Part shown: positions 35,357 through 43,560 of the stretch, one piece after another
Numbering within the stretch: the stretch's first letter is position 1
Layout: every line of letters starts with the position of its first letter
NCBI RefSeq assembly: GCF_009931655.1
Contig: NZ_CP047984.1
Location: 2,497,001-2,561,000 of the forward strand
From: Pontibacter russatus
GTDB taxonomy: Bacteria; Bacteroidota; Bacteroidia; Cytophagales; Hymenobacteraceae
Direction: 5' to 3'
Length of the DNA stretch: 64,000 nt
Program-made: the position numbers and the translations under genes
Notes under the pieces: model-generated
Seen by the model: only the letters and a program-made list of their open reading frames with translations
The model's database searches: none
What the model was told of the DNA's origin: nothing

Positions 35357-35719
35357 ATGGCTTCTCAAACAAACGCCCACATCCGCACCGGCCAGGCCGG
35401 CGAAAGCCGCGCAACGGCATTTCTGCAGCAACAAGGCTACAGCATTGTGCGGAAAAACTACAGGCACAGGCGCGCAGAAGTAGATATAATTGCACAGAAA
35501 GAGAACCTGCTGGTTTTTGTTGAAGTCAAAACCAGGGGTACTGATAGGTACGGATATCCGGAAGAGGCAGTTGATTCCAGGAAGGAGGCGCTGCTGCTAG
35601 GCGCAGCGGAGGCCTATATAGCAGAAACGGGCTGGCAGCACGAGGTCCGGTTCGACATCATCTCCATCACCCTCACCGCGCCGCTAACCGTGCATCATAT
35701 AGAGGACGCCTTTCATTAG
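35357..35719 (+). CDS. YraN family (UPF0102) nuclease-like protein
   Basis: The 120-residue protein has the restriction-endonuclease-like fold of UPF0102. Visible motifs are GQAGESRATAFLQQQGYSIV, NYRHRRAEVDIIAQ (with Glu and Asp of the active site) and LVFVEVKTRG with its E-x-K. The family is suspected to act on branched DNA or in DNA uptake and repair, but this is not established here. Its stop codon overlaps the stop of the convergent lipoprotein gene by four bases. Confidence 0.9.
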   Translation: MASQTNAHIRTGQAGESRATAFLQQQGYSIVRKNYRHRRAEVDIIAQKENLLVFVEVKTRGTDRYGYPEEAVDSRKEALLLGAAEAYIAETGWQHEVRFDIISITLTAPLTVHHIEDAFH

Positions 35720-36636
35720 CGCTGGGCCTGCGAGCGCTTGTCCAGCTTGTCTTTCTCATATATGAGGGTGCCATGCCGGTCATATTCTTTCACCAGGTAC
35801 GGCTCAAAAGGCGCTTCATAGGGCGTTTCGGGGTACTGGTACTCGTAATGGCGGCGGCCCCGGAAGTCGTAGTAATTAATCCAGGTGCCCACTTTGCGGC
35901 CCTTGGCGTACTGCCCCGACCACTGCACCTGCCCGTTCTCATAGAAGCGGTAGTAGGTGCCCTGCACCTCGCCGTATTCATACGGTATAACCTCCTTTAT
36001 TTTCTTGGTGTCGCCGTAATAGCTGACCACCGCGTCGCGCACGAAGCCCTTGTCGAAATGGTCTTTGTCCACCAGGGTGCCTTCCTCGTCGGGCCTGTAC
36101 TTTTCCCAGCGCAGGTGCTTGGTGCCGATATAAAAATAGCCTTCCTCCACTACCTGCCCGTCCACCTTTTTCTCGTAAGGCCCGTGCAGCACTTTGTAGC
36201 GGCCCTGGTCCACCTCGTCGCTGCTGGTGCGGTACAGCTTGCGCTTTCTGGCATCGTACAGGTACTTCAGGGGCGCGTAGGGGTTGGGCGCCTGGTACTC
36301 CTCCAGATAGCTGAAGGTTTCCAGTGTTTCCCGCGCGCCTCTCCCCGATTTAATGAAGCCACGCTTCACCTTCTGGCCCAGAAAGTAACGTTTGCTGTAC
36401 CGTTTCTTCTTGCGCTTCCCCCCTTCCTGCAGGTCCGACTTCTCCAGCGCCTTCCGCTCCTCCACCTCCACATTAATGGTATCGCCGGAGGCAAGCAGCC
36501 CGGCACCGGGGTCCCCTTTCAGGCGCGCCTGGTTCAGGTTATAGTCGCTGTTCCACTTGGGCTCGCTGCACCCGCCCAAAAACAGCATGCCTGCACCTGC
36601 CACAAAGGTTAACACTAAAAGTAAAGGATGACGCAT
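35716..36636 (-). CDS. Lipoprotein with MORN/YwqK-like repeats
   Basis: The 306-residue protein has a lipobox (LFLGGC) and a very basic linker (GGKRKKKRYSKRYF). Several toxin-antitoxin-YwqK/MORN-like repeats follow, such as HGPYEKKVDGQVVEEGYFYIG and GTYYRFYENGQVQWSGQYAKGRKVGTWINYYD. MORN-like repeats form beta-hairpins that bind protein or lipid. It probably lies in the periplasm at the outer membrane. No partner gene is obvious. Its upstream region holds tandem and inverted repeats. Confidence 0.75.
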   Translation of the reverse strand: MRHPLLLVLTFVAGAGMLFLGGCSEPKWNSDYNLNQARLKGDPGAGLLASGDTINVEVEERKALEKSDLQEGGKRKKKRYSKRYFLGQKVKRGFIKSGRGARETLETFSYLEEYQAPNPYAPLKYLYDARKRKLYRTSSDEVDQGRYKVLHGPYEKKVDGQVVEEGYFYIGTKHLRWEKYRPDEEGTLVDKDHFDKGFVRDAVVSYYGDTKKIKEVIPYEYGEVQGTYYRFYENGQVQWSGQYAKGRKVGTWINYYDFRGRRHYEYQYPETPYEAPFEPYLVKEYDRHGTLIYEKDKLDKRSQAQR

Positions 36637-36642
36637 TTCTAA

Positions 36643-36672
36643 TTTTGAATAACTGAATTTTGAATAACTGAA
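36643..36672. repeat. Tandem 15-base duplication
   Basis: TTTTGAATAACTGAA occurs twice without a gap (36643-36657 and 36658-36672), immediately upstream of the lipoprotein start codon at 36636. A change in copy number would alter the distance from promoter to start. Confidence 0.8.
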
Positions 36673-36725
36673 TTGTTCAATGGTTGGTTCAGCTATATAT
36701 TATCCGTTTAACAAATGGTTAAACC

Positions 36726-36773
36726 GTTAAATTGTTAGTTCAGCTATATATAATTATCGGATAACAATTTAAC
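36726..36773. repeat. 12-base inverted repeat
   Basis: GTTAAATTGTTA (36726-36737) and TAACAATTTAAC (36762-36773) are exact complements with a 24-base spacer that contains a TATATA site. A related text (GGTTAAACTGTTGATTCAG) is found near 46350. Confidence 0.6.
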
Positions 36774-36928
36774 CATAAAGCCATTTAACCATTACCCAAA
36801 CAATCAGCAACTAACAATCAAAATACAAACGCAAAGATGCATACATTTCATATAGGCACCTAATACACAAACTGCCCCTATAACTTTGCCTGCGGCCGGT
36901 AAGTTTCATCTGCTGGCATCCCAAGAGC

Positions 36929-36962
36929 AAAAAAGGCAGCACCCTCGGGGCGCTGCCTTAAA
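36929..36962 (-). terminator. Terminator after htpG
   Basis: AAGGCAGC and GCTGCCTT form a stem with an inner CCC/GGG pairing. On the minus strand it is followed by a T run (TTTTTTGCTC). It lies about 24 bases after the htpG stop. Confidence 0.8.
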
Positions 36963-36985
36963 ACTGTTGGTATAATATAAGGGTA

Positions 36986-38809
36986 CTATTCTTTCGTCAT
37001 CAGCTCGAAGCTGCGCTTCACGAAGGTGGTGAGGGCCGCGCCGGAGAGCATGTTCTGCGACAGCAGCGCCAAGTCGAAGGCCTGACGGGCCACGGCGGTT
37101 TTGGTATCGCCCCCGGTGTTCAGCACGCGCTGGTTCAGCGGATGGTTGGCGTTCACGGTCACATTGTAGGTGTCCGGCATGTCGCCCATAAACATCATGC
37201 CGCCTCCGCCGGTCTTGCTCATATCCTTCATGCGGCGCATAAACTCCGGCATCGTAATCACCACCGGGGCATCGTCCGGAGAAAGCGGGGCCACCTCCAC
37301 AATCATATGCTGGTTGCTGATGGCCTGCTCATATATGGCTTTCAGGTCTTCCTTCTCCTTGTCGCTCAGCACACTTTCCTTTGTCTCGTCGCGCTCAATC
37401 AGCTTGTCAATAGTCTCGGAGTCCACGCGCTTCAGGGTCACCTTCTCCAGCTTCTGCTCCAGCAGCCCGATAAAGTGGCTGTCAATCAGCGAGTCCATCT
37501 GCAGCACATCGTAGCTGCGGCTGCGGGCAGCCTCCACGAAAGCGTGCTGCTTGTCGGCGTCGGTGGTATAGAGCAGCACCAGCTGGTCGTTCTTGTTCTG
37601 CTGGTTGGCCTGCACCAGCGCCTTGTATTCTTCGATGGTATAGTACTTGCCCTCGGTGTTCTGCAGCAGCACGAAGTCTTTGGCTTTCTCATAGAACTTG
37701 TCGTCGGAGAGCATGCCGTACTTCACAAACACGTTGATGTCGTTCCAGATGGTCTCAAAAGCAGCACGGTCTTTTTTGAAGTTCTCGTTCAGCTTGTCAG
37801 CCACCTTCTTGGTGATATAGGTGTTGATTTTCTTTACGCTGGAGTCGGCCTGCAGGAAAGAGCGGCTCACGTTCAGCGGAATGTCCGGCGAGTCGATGAT
37901 GCCGTGCAGCAGCATCAGGAACTCGGGCACCACGTCCTTCACCTCGTCGGTGATGAACACCTGGCGGGAGTAGAGCTGGATTTTGTTGCGCTGCAGTTCA
38001 AAGTCGTTCTTGATTTTCGGGAAGTACAGGATGCCCGTCAGGTTAAACGGGTAGTCCACGTTCAGGTGAATCCAGAACAGCGGCGGCTCCGAAAACGGAT
38101 ACAGCTCCTTGTAAAAGTTCTTGTAGTCCTCGTCCGTCAGTTCCGACGGCTGCTTGGTCCAGATGGGGTTCGGGTTGTTGATTACCTCGCCCTCAAACTC
38201 CACCGGCACCGGCAGGAACTTGCAGTACTTGTTCAGGATGGTGCGGATGCGCGCGGCCTCCAGGAATTCGTCTGAGTCAGGGGCAACGTTCAGGATGACG
38301 TTCGTGCCGCGGTCTTCTTTCTGCGAGGGGATAATGGCGAACTCGGTGCTGCCGTCGCAGGTCCAGTGGGCCGCCTCCGCCCCTTCCTGGTATGATTTCG
38401 TGATAATCTCCACGCGGTCGGCCACCATAAAGGCTGAGTAGAAGCCCAGACCGAACTGCCCGATGATCTGGTCTTTCTCGCCGGAGTCTTTGAAGCGCTC
38501 CACAAACTCGGCGGCCCCCGAAAAGGCAATCTGGTTGATGTACTTCTTGATTTCCTCGGCCGTCATGCCGATGCCGTTGTCGGAGATGGTGATGGTGCGG
38601 GCCTCTTTGTCTACCGCCACTTTTACCTTCAGCTCGCCCAGCTCGCCTTTATACTCGCCCACAGACGCCAGCCGCTTCATTTTCTGCGTGGCATCCACCG
38701 CGTTGCTCACCAGCTCCCGCAGGAAAATCTCGTGGTCGGAGTACAGAAACTTTTTGATGATGGGGAAAATATTCTCGGTGTGAATCGAAATATTACCTCT
38801 TTCTTCCAT
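36986..38809 (-). CDS. htpG: Chaperone protein HtpG (Hsp90)
   Basis: HtpG is the bacterial Hsp90, an ATP-driven chaperone. The protein starts MEERGNISIHTENIFPII and has the GHKL ATP site (LRELVSNAVDATQK, DNGIGM, IGQFGLGFYSAFM). The middle domain (RVFITD-type loop, here RQVFITDEVKDV) and the C-terminal dimer domain are complete. The ATG at 38809 (607 residues) matches family N-termini; an upstream in-frame ATG at 38887 would add 26 unrelated residues. It is a single gene with its own terminator. Confidence 0.97.
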   Translation of the reverse strand: MEERGNISIHTENIFPIIKKFLYSDHEIFLRELVSNAVDATQKMKRLASVGEYKGELGELKVKVAVDKEARTITISDNGIGMTAEEIKKYINQIAFSGAAEFVERFKDSGEKDQIIGQFGLGFYSAFMVADRVEIITKSYQEGAEAAHWTCDGSTEFAIIPSQKEDRGTNVILNVAPDSDEFLEAARIRTILNKYCKFLPVPVEFEGEVINNPNPIWTKQPSELTDEDYKNFYKELYPFSEPPLFWIHLNVDYPFNLTGILYFPKIKNDFELQRNKIQLYSRQVFITDEVKDVVPEFLMLLHGIIDSPDIPLNVSRSFLQADSSVKKINTYITKKVADKLNENFKKDRAAFETIWNDINVFVKYGMLSDDKFYEKAKDFVLLQNTEGKYYTIEEYKALVQANQQNKNDQLVLLYTTDADKQHAFVEAARSRSYDVLQMDSLIDSHFIGLLEQKLEKVTLKRVDSETIDKLIERDETKESVLSDKEKEDLKAIYEQAISNQHMIVEVAPLSPDDAPVVITMPEFMRRMKDMSKTGGGGMMFMGDMPDTYNVTVNANHPLNQRVLNTGGDTKTAVARQAFDLALLSQNMLSGAALTTFVKRSFELMTKE

Positions 38810-39014
38810 GTTTATACCTTCTATTTTTGAAAATTCTTTTCTGCAGACGGATACATCTGGCAAAGCTGCTTTCAAATCCTGTTCCACACAGCCAGCAGCG
38901 CCCGTTACTGTGACAGGTTGTCAGCAAGGCGCCGGAAAGTCGGCAAGATTGTATCCAAAGGGCCGTTTATATATAGCCTTTGCTTCCGCGGAACAGCGAA
39001 ACAACAAGTGCGTA

Positions 39015-39046
39015 AATGCAACATTGTGGAATTTATCTTACCTTTG
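39015..39046 (+). promoter_or_regulatory. Promoter with Fur/Zur-like operator before the metal-uptake module
   Basis: TACCTTTG (39039-39046) is a clear -7 box 16 bases before the GTG at 39063. Just upstream, 39015-39033 is a 9-1-9 imperfect palindrome (AATGCAACA-T-TGTGGAATT, seven of nine positions symmetric). Its size and form fit a Fur-family operator (Fur or Zur). It lies where the -33 region would be, so binding would block transcription. No TTG sits at the ideal spacing. Confidence 0.5.
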
Positions 39047-39062
39047 TCCCAGTATATATAAG

Positions 39063-39386
39063 GTGACCCGATTCCTGAGACATATCGCCCTGTTGCTGTT
39101 GCTGCTTTTCTGCAGGGCCATGGTACCGGACGCCCTGGTGCTGGAGCTGCACGCGCACACCCACACCGTGCATACCGACCACACCGATACTAATAAGGCG
39201 CAGGTGGGCATCAAGCACAAGCATTGCGCCGTGGAGGATGTGTTCGGGGCACCTTTCCAGGGCAGCCTGACGTCGCTTGACTTTACACCGGTTGTTCATT
39301 CCACGGCCTATACCGCTTTTTATACAGGCAGTTGCCTCACCTCTCCGCTTACCTCCCGCTACCTGCGCGGTCCGCCGCAGGCTTAG
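39063..39386 (+). CDS. His-rich exported small protein
   Basis: The 107-residue protein begins at GTG 39063 with a basic start and a hydrophobic signal helix (FLRHIALLLLLLFCRA). Next comes a His-rich segment (ELHAHTHTVHTDHTDTNKAQ) and then VGIKHKHCAVEDVFGAPF. Short proteins with an HKHC motif are often found before TonB-receptor genes in Bacteroidota as I recall. The cluster of His plus one Cys suggests metal binding (zinc or copper) in the periplasm or outside. The open frame reaches further upstream, but the -7 box at 39039-39046 and the signal helix favour this start. The TonB receptor follows after about 157 bases. Confidence 0.65.
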   Translation: MTRFLRHIALLLLLLFCRAMVPDALVLELHAHTHTVHTDHTDTNKAQVGIKHKHCAVEDVFGAPFQGSLTSLDFTPVVHSTAYTAFYTGSCLTSPLTSRYLRGPPQA

Positions 39387-39543
39387 ATTCAGCCCACCCG
39401 CACCTTCGTTTCCTGCTGATTTATATATAAAGCAGGCACAGGTGCCATCTATCTTTTTACACACAAGCCCGTTTCTGCATTGCTGCACCTTTGGCGTGGC
39501 CGTTTGCTATATATTCAGCGGGCATGGCAGCTATCCTTGTTAT

Positions 39544-41973
39544 ATGGCTGCTGCGTGTTCAGCTAAAATCCAAGCCGTGTTTCTATATAAAAACCTGCAG
39601 TACATACCACTGCTGCTTCTTACCTATATGGCTTTGCTGGCGCCGGCGCTGGCCCAGTTCCAGCCGCCTCCCGGCATCAACCTGAGCGCAGAAATGGTCC
39701 CGGACCAGGACTGTGGCCTGACGCTTTCCGGCAAGGTGCTGGACCACGACTCCCGCGCTACGCTTGTTGGCGCCACGGTGTCTATTCCGCAACTGCACCA
39801 AGCCTCGATAGCGGACGAATACGGAAACTATCATTTCCACCACCTGTGCCAGGGCACTTACACCCTGCAGGTGACGTACGTGGGCTACGAGCCGGAAAGC
39901 TACACCTTCAGGCTCACCGCCTCCTCGGTAAGAGATTTGCAGCTGCACGCTTCGCCCCAAACCCTCAACACCGTGGAAGTAAGCGGTAACAGATTGCAGG
40001 AGCAGGCACAGTCGTCGCAGACGCTGACGGGGCAGGAGTTGGAGGAGACGCGGGGCCTGTCGCTGGCCGGGTCGCTGAAGGGCATCCCCGGCGTCTCCAC
40101 CATCCAAACCGGCCCCACCATCTCCAAGCCCGTGATACACGGCATGCACAGCAACCGCGTGCTGCTGCTCAACAACGGGGTGCGGCAGGAGGGGCAGCAG
40201 TGGGGTTCGGAGCACGCTCCGGAGATAGACCCGTTTGTGGCCACGGAGATGAAGGTGATAAAGGGTGCCGCTGGCGTGCGCTACGGAGCCGATGCCATTG
40301 GCGGTGTGGTGCTGGTGGAGCCAAAGGCCCTGCCGACCTCACCGGGCGTGGGCGGCGAGGTGAACCTGCTCGGGAGCACCAACAACCGCCAGCTGGCTGC
40401 CTCCGCCACCGTGGAGGGAAATTCTGCCAACATACCGCCGCTGAGCTGGCGGCTGCAAGGCACCGTCAAAAAAGCAGGCAACACCCGGACGCCGGATTAT
40501 TACCTGGATAACACGGGTTTTGGGGAGCAGAACTTCTCGGGTGCGCTTGGTTACCGGAAGGAGAAGTTTGGCGGGGAGCTGTTTTACAGCCAGTTCAACA
40601 CCAAACTCGGTATTCTCCGGGCCTCGCACATCGGCAACCTGACGGACCTGCGGTACGCCATTGAGCGCGGCAGGCCCGCCGGGGCCGACACCGTGGGCTT
40701 CACCTACGACATTGGGCGGCCTTACCAGCAGGTGCAGCACGACCTGCTGAAGGCGAAACTGTACCTGCAGACAGGCCAGGCGGGGCGGCTGGAGTTTATA
40801 TATGGCTGGCAGCGCAACAGGCGCGAGGAGTATGATTTGCACAACGTGAACTCCGGTAACCCGGCCCTGTACCTCAACCTGAACACGCACACCACCGAAT
40901 CCATCTGGGAGCATAACCCGCTCGGAAACTTCAGTGGCTCGGTGGGCGTGAGCACCACCTACCAGCAGAACACCTACAAGTACAGCGCCTTCCTGCCTTA
41001 TTTTACAGCCATAACCGCCGGTGCCTTTGTCATCGAAAAATGGCGGAAAGACAGGCTGCAGTTGGAGGCGGGCCTGCGCTACGACTACAGGCAGCTACGA
41101 GTCATGCAATTCGACACGAGCGGAACGCTGCAGAAACCGGCGTTTGATTTCAATAATGTGTCGGGCACGCTGGGGGCTTTGTACGATGTGGGCTACCACC
41201 TCACCTTTGGGCTGAGTGCCACCTCGGCCTGGCGGGCGCCGAGCGTGAACGAGCTTTTCAGCAACGGCGTACACCACAGCGCCGCCACCTACGAGATAGG
41301 CGACCCGGGCCTGGTATCGGAGCAGGCATATAACTTCGAGACGTCTGTGAATTATTTTGGCAATGCCCGGCTCAACGGCCAGCTAAGCCTGTACTACAAC
41401 GTCATCAACCATTATATCTACCTGTCGTCGGAGCCTGAGCCGATACTGACGGTTCGCGGCGCTTTCCCGGCTTTCCGCTACAGGCAGACCGACGCCACGT
41501 TCAAAGGCATCGACCTGAGCCTGCAATACAACCTGCTCCCGAACCTGATACTCGACTCGAAAGCATCTGTGGTGCGGGCCCGAAACACGACTGCCGGAGA
41601 CTATCTCATCAACATTCCGGCCGACAGGTTCGACAACAGTCTGCGCTACGAGTTTGCCCAAAGCGGTGAGGGAAGCCGTTTCTCCGATGCTTATATATCC
41701 CTGGGGGGCACCTATATGGCGGAGCAAACGCGCGTGCCTACGCGAACAGAAGAAGACTTTGCCCCGCCGCCGGATGCTTATTTCCTGCTGCAGGCCGGGG
41801 CGGGCGCCACGGTGCATATAGGCAGCCAGCCGGTGGAGTTTGGCGTCACGGGTAACAACCTGCTCAACAGCACGTACCGGGACTATCTGAACCGCTTCCG
41901 CTATTTTTCTGACGAGGCGGGCCGCTTGTTGCTGTTCCGCATCAGGGTGCCACTGGACTTTAGCGGGTTCTGA
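39544..41973 (+). CDS. TonB-dependent receptor, probable metal uptake
   Basis: This outer-membrane receptor has a signal peptide (residues about 14-38, ending APALAQ) and a carboxypeptidase-like beta-sandwich (GKVLDHDSRATLVGATVSIP). A plug domain follows (LKGIPGVSTIQTGPTISKPVIHGMHSNRVLLLNNG and IKGAAGVRYGADAIGGVVLVEP), then a long barrel ending in a hydrophobic strand (FRIRVPLDF). The plug pattern resembles ZnuD-type zinc receptors. The ATG at 39544 (809 residues) is the best start; the frame is open further upstream without a signal-like N-terminus. It lies between a His-rich exported protein and a lipoprotein, supporting a metal role. Substrate is inference. Confidence 0.85.
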   Translation: MAAACSAKIQAVFLYKNLQYIPLLLLTYMALLAPALAQFQPPPGINLSAEMVPDQDCGLTLSGKVLDHDSRATLVGATVSIPQLHQASIADEYGNYHFHHLCQGTYTLQVTYVGYEPESYTFRLTASSVRDLQLHASPQTLNTVEVSGNRLQEQAQSSQTLTGQELEETRGLSLAGSLKGIPGVSTIQTGPTISKPVIHGMHSNRVLLLNNGVRQEGQQWGSEHAPEIDPFVATEMKVIKGAAGVRYGADAIGGVVLVEPKALPTSPGVGGEVNLLGSTNNRQLAASATVEGNSANIPPLSWRLQGTVKKAGNTRTPDYYLDNTGFGEQNFSGALGYRKEKFGGELFYSQFNTKLGILRASHIGNLTDLRYAIERGRPAGADTVGFTYDIGRPYQQVQHDLLKAKLYLQTGQAGRLEFIYGWQRNRREEYDLHNVNSGNPALYLNLNTHTTESIWEHNPLGNFSGSVGVSTTYQQNTYKYSAFLPYFTAITAGAFVIEKWRKDRLQLEAGLRYDYRQLRVMQFDTSGTLQKPAFDFNNVSGTLGALYDVGYHLTFGLSATSAWRAPSVNELFSNGVHHSAATYEIGDPGLVSEQAYNFETSVNYFGNARLNGQLSLYYNVINHYIYLSSEPEPILTVRGAFPAFRYRQTDATFKGIDLSLQYNLLPNLILDSKASVVRARNTTAGDYLINIPADRFDNSLRYEFAQSGEGSRFSDAYISLGGTYMAEQTRVPTRTEEDFAPPPDAYFLLQAGAGATVHIGSQPVEFGVTGNNLLNSTYRDYLNRFRYFSDEAGRLLLFRIRVPLDFSGF

Positions 41974-42046
41974 CAAATCAATAATTGCGCAGACAACGCG
42001 TACGGGTGTACCGTTTCTTAACTTAAATCTTACTTACACTATCTAT

Positions 42047-42613
42047 ATGAAAAATCTATTGAAGCCTTATTTCTCCGCCCTCATGCTGGGTTCTTTGCTA
42101 TTTGCCGGCACCTCCTGCAAAGACGAGGAGCCAAAACCCGAGCTAGTGGTAGAACAGGAACTGATTACGACCGTGACGCTGAGCCTGGTGCCGGACGGCA
42201 AAGGGCAGAACGTGACCGCCATATATAGCGACCCGGATGGCGACGGCGGCACCCCTCCCGAAATCGGGGCATTGGATTTAGCGCCGAACACCACCTATAG
42301 CTTCACGGTAACCTTGTCTGACGACAGCAAGACGCCGCCTGTGGACATTACAGCGGAAGTGCTGGCGGAAGGCGAGGCGCACGAGCTGTTTTACAGCGCG
42401 CTTGGCGGCCTGGACGTAACTGTTGAGAAGACAGACATGGACAAGAACAACCGGCCGATTGGTCTGGCAGGCACCTTAACAACCGGCGGGGAGAGCGCGG
42501 GCAAATTACAGGTAACCCTGAAGCACCAGGAAGGCCTGAAAGGCAGCACCAGCGACGTGACGAAAGGCGAGACTGATGTGGAGATTCAATTTCCGGCGGT
42601 GATTCAGCCGTAA
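42047..42613 (+). CDS. Lipoprotein partner of the TonB receptor
   Basis: The 188-residue protein has a lipobox (LLFAGTSC, Cys about residue 24) and an acidic start (KDEEPKPELVVEQE). The body is beta-rich and Asp-rich (IYSDPDGDGG, TVTLSDDSKTPPVDIT). Proteins of this type, sometimes labelled type 1 periplasmic-binding fold, accompany TonB receptors of the same class. The Asp/Glu-rich surface may bind metal. It follows the receptor by 73 bases and ends the unit with a strong terminator. Confidence 0.75.
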   Translation: MKNLLKPYFSALMLGSLLFAGTSCKDEEPKPELVVEQELITTVTLSLVPDGKGQNVTAIYSDPDGDGGTPPEIGALDLAPNTTYSFTVTLSDDSKTPPVDITAEVLAEGEAHELFYSALGGLDVTVEKTDMDKNNRPIGLAGTLTTGGESAGKLQVTLKHQEGLKGSTSDVTKGETDVEIQFPAVIQP

Positions 42614-42639
42614 TATAATAATAGCATCACCTATATATC

Positions 42640-42676
42640 AAAAGGAGGCGCCGTATATAGGGCGCCTCCTTTTTTG
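42640..42676. terminator. Bidirectional terminator
   Basis: AAAAGGAGGCGCC (42640-42652) pairs with GGCGCCTCCTTTT around an eight-base loop that contains TATATA. T runs on both strands serve the metal-uptake lipoprotein (plus) and the DUF3052-OmdA gene (minus), whose stop codon overlaps its edge. Confidence 0.9.
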
Positions 42677-43309
42677 TTATGCCTGCTGCCTCAGGCTAAG
42701 TTGCTGCACTATTTTGCGGATGCGGCTGGCCCTGGTCTCCGGCCGCTTCGCTTCCAGCACCGCCACCACGTGCTCCTTCCGGTGCGTAAACGCCAGTTGG
42801 CTGAACCGCTCCGAAAGCCCCGCCTCCTCCAGCGCCTGCTGCAAATCGTCGGGCACAACGACGGTTTTGGTTTTCCGGTCGATGCCCGGGGTGTCAACCC
42901 CGAAGGTGGAGGCCGTTTTTCGCTCGGAGCGGTGCCGGAAGCGCAGCGCCGACCATATAGCATTTAACGCCACCTGCCGCACTGGCTCATACCCCAGCTC
43001 CGCCATTGTGCGCCAGCCCTCGTCGCGGGTGAGGTCTGTTTCTATTCCGGATGATTTTTTAGGGTAGGCGATCCACAGCAATCCGCCTAGTTTTAGCAGG
43101 GCCGTGGCCTGTGGCACCTCCTGCTCCAGTTGCTGCCTGCGCTGCACAAACAGCAGCACCGCCTCGTAAGCACCCGTGGCAGGCGCTTCACCGGCACGCA
43201 CCACCGCCACGCCTTCCTCTGTTAGGGCTGTTGCCATCTCCTCCGGCGCATGCAGGAGCAGTAGTTCGGTGGCAGCCCTTAGCTGCAATTTCTTCTTTAG
43301 TTCAGGCAT
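42677..43309 (-). CDS. DUF3052-OmdA (YdeI-like) fusion protein
   Basis: The 210-residue soluble protein has two parts. Residues about 1-125 match DUF3052: a start with LLLLHAPEE, then AVLLFVQRRQQLEQEVPQA and GGLLWIAYPKKSSGIETDLTRDEGW. Residues about 145-208 match the OmdA/YdeI bacteriocin-protection domain (VVVPDDLQQALEEAGL, RKEHVVAVLEAKRPETRASRIRKIVQQL). Both domains are of unclear biochemistry. It stands alone on the minus strand next to a bidirectional terminator. Confidence 0.75.
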   Translation of the reverse strand: MPELKKKLQLRAATELLLLHAPEEMATALTEEGVAVVRAGEAPATGAYEAVLLFVQRRQQLEQEVPQATALLKLGGLLWIAYPKKSSGIETDLTRDEGWRTMAELGYEPVRQVALNAIWSALRFRHRSERKTASTFGVDTPGIDRKTKTVVVPDDLQQALEEAGLSERFSQLAFTHRKEHVVAVLEAKRPETRASRIRKIVQQLSLRQQA

Positions 43310-43377
43310 GGAATGTGGTATTGTGATATATGGTTAACAGTGGTGTGTTTTCGTGTGGAACGGGCAGATTAACGCGC

Positions 43378-43493
43378 GGCTAAACGTAGGTAGCTTATTC
43401 CGTTTGCCTCCCAATATAGCTGGATAACCGTAACTGAACTACCGAATATACTATATACTTTCTGATATATAAATACCCCCGCCACAACTTTCC
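43378..43493. repeat. Dispersed upstream repeat, copy 2 (before the MFS gene)
   Basis: This copy matches positions 1-113, with an identical 26-base core at 43432-43457. It ends 67 bases before the MFS start codon. The AT-rich tail differs slightly from copy 1 but keeps a TATATA run at the same place. Confidence 0.7.
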
Positions 43494-43560
43494 GCAGGCG
43501 CTGCCCCTCTTTGCAAGTTTCGTTACAAAAGCTATCTTACGGGCTCACAAAATACTATAT

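Larger units (their letters stand above)
36637..36985. other. Repeat-rich intergenic region upstream of the MORN lipoprotein
   Basis: This AT-rich stretch separates the lipoprotein gene from htpG, both on the minus strand. It contains a 15-base tandem duplication, a 12-base inverted repeat, CAATCA-type tracts near 36796-36820 and the htpG terminator at its right end. No gene was found. Confidence 0.6.

Noticed and set aside
39277..39543. N-terminal extension of the TonB receptor
   Set aside because: It overlaps the His-rich gene in another frame and would bury the signal peptide 100 residues inside the protein.
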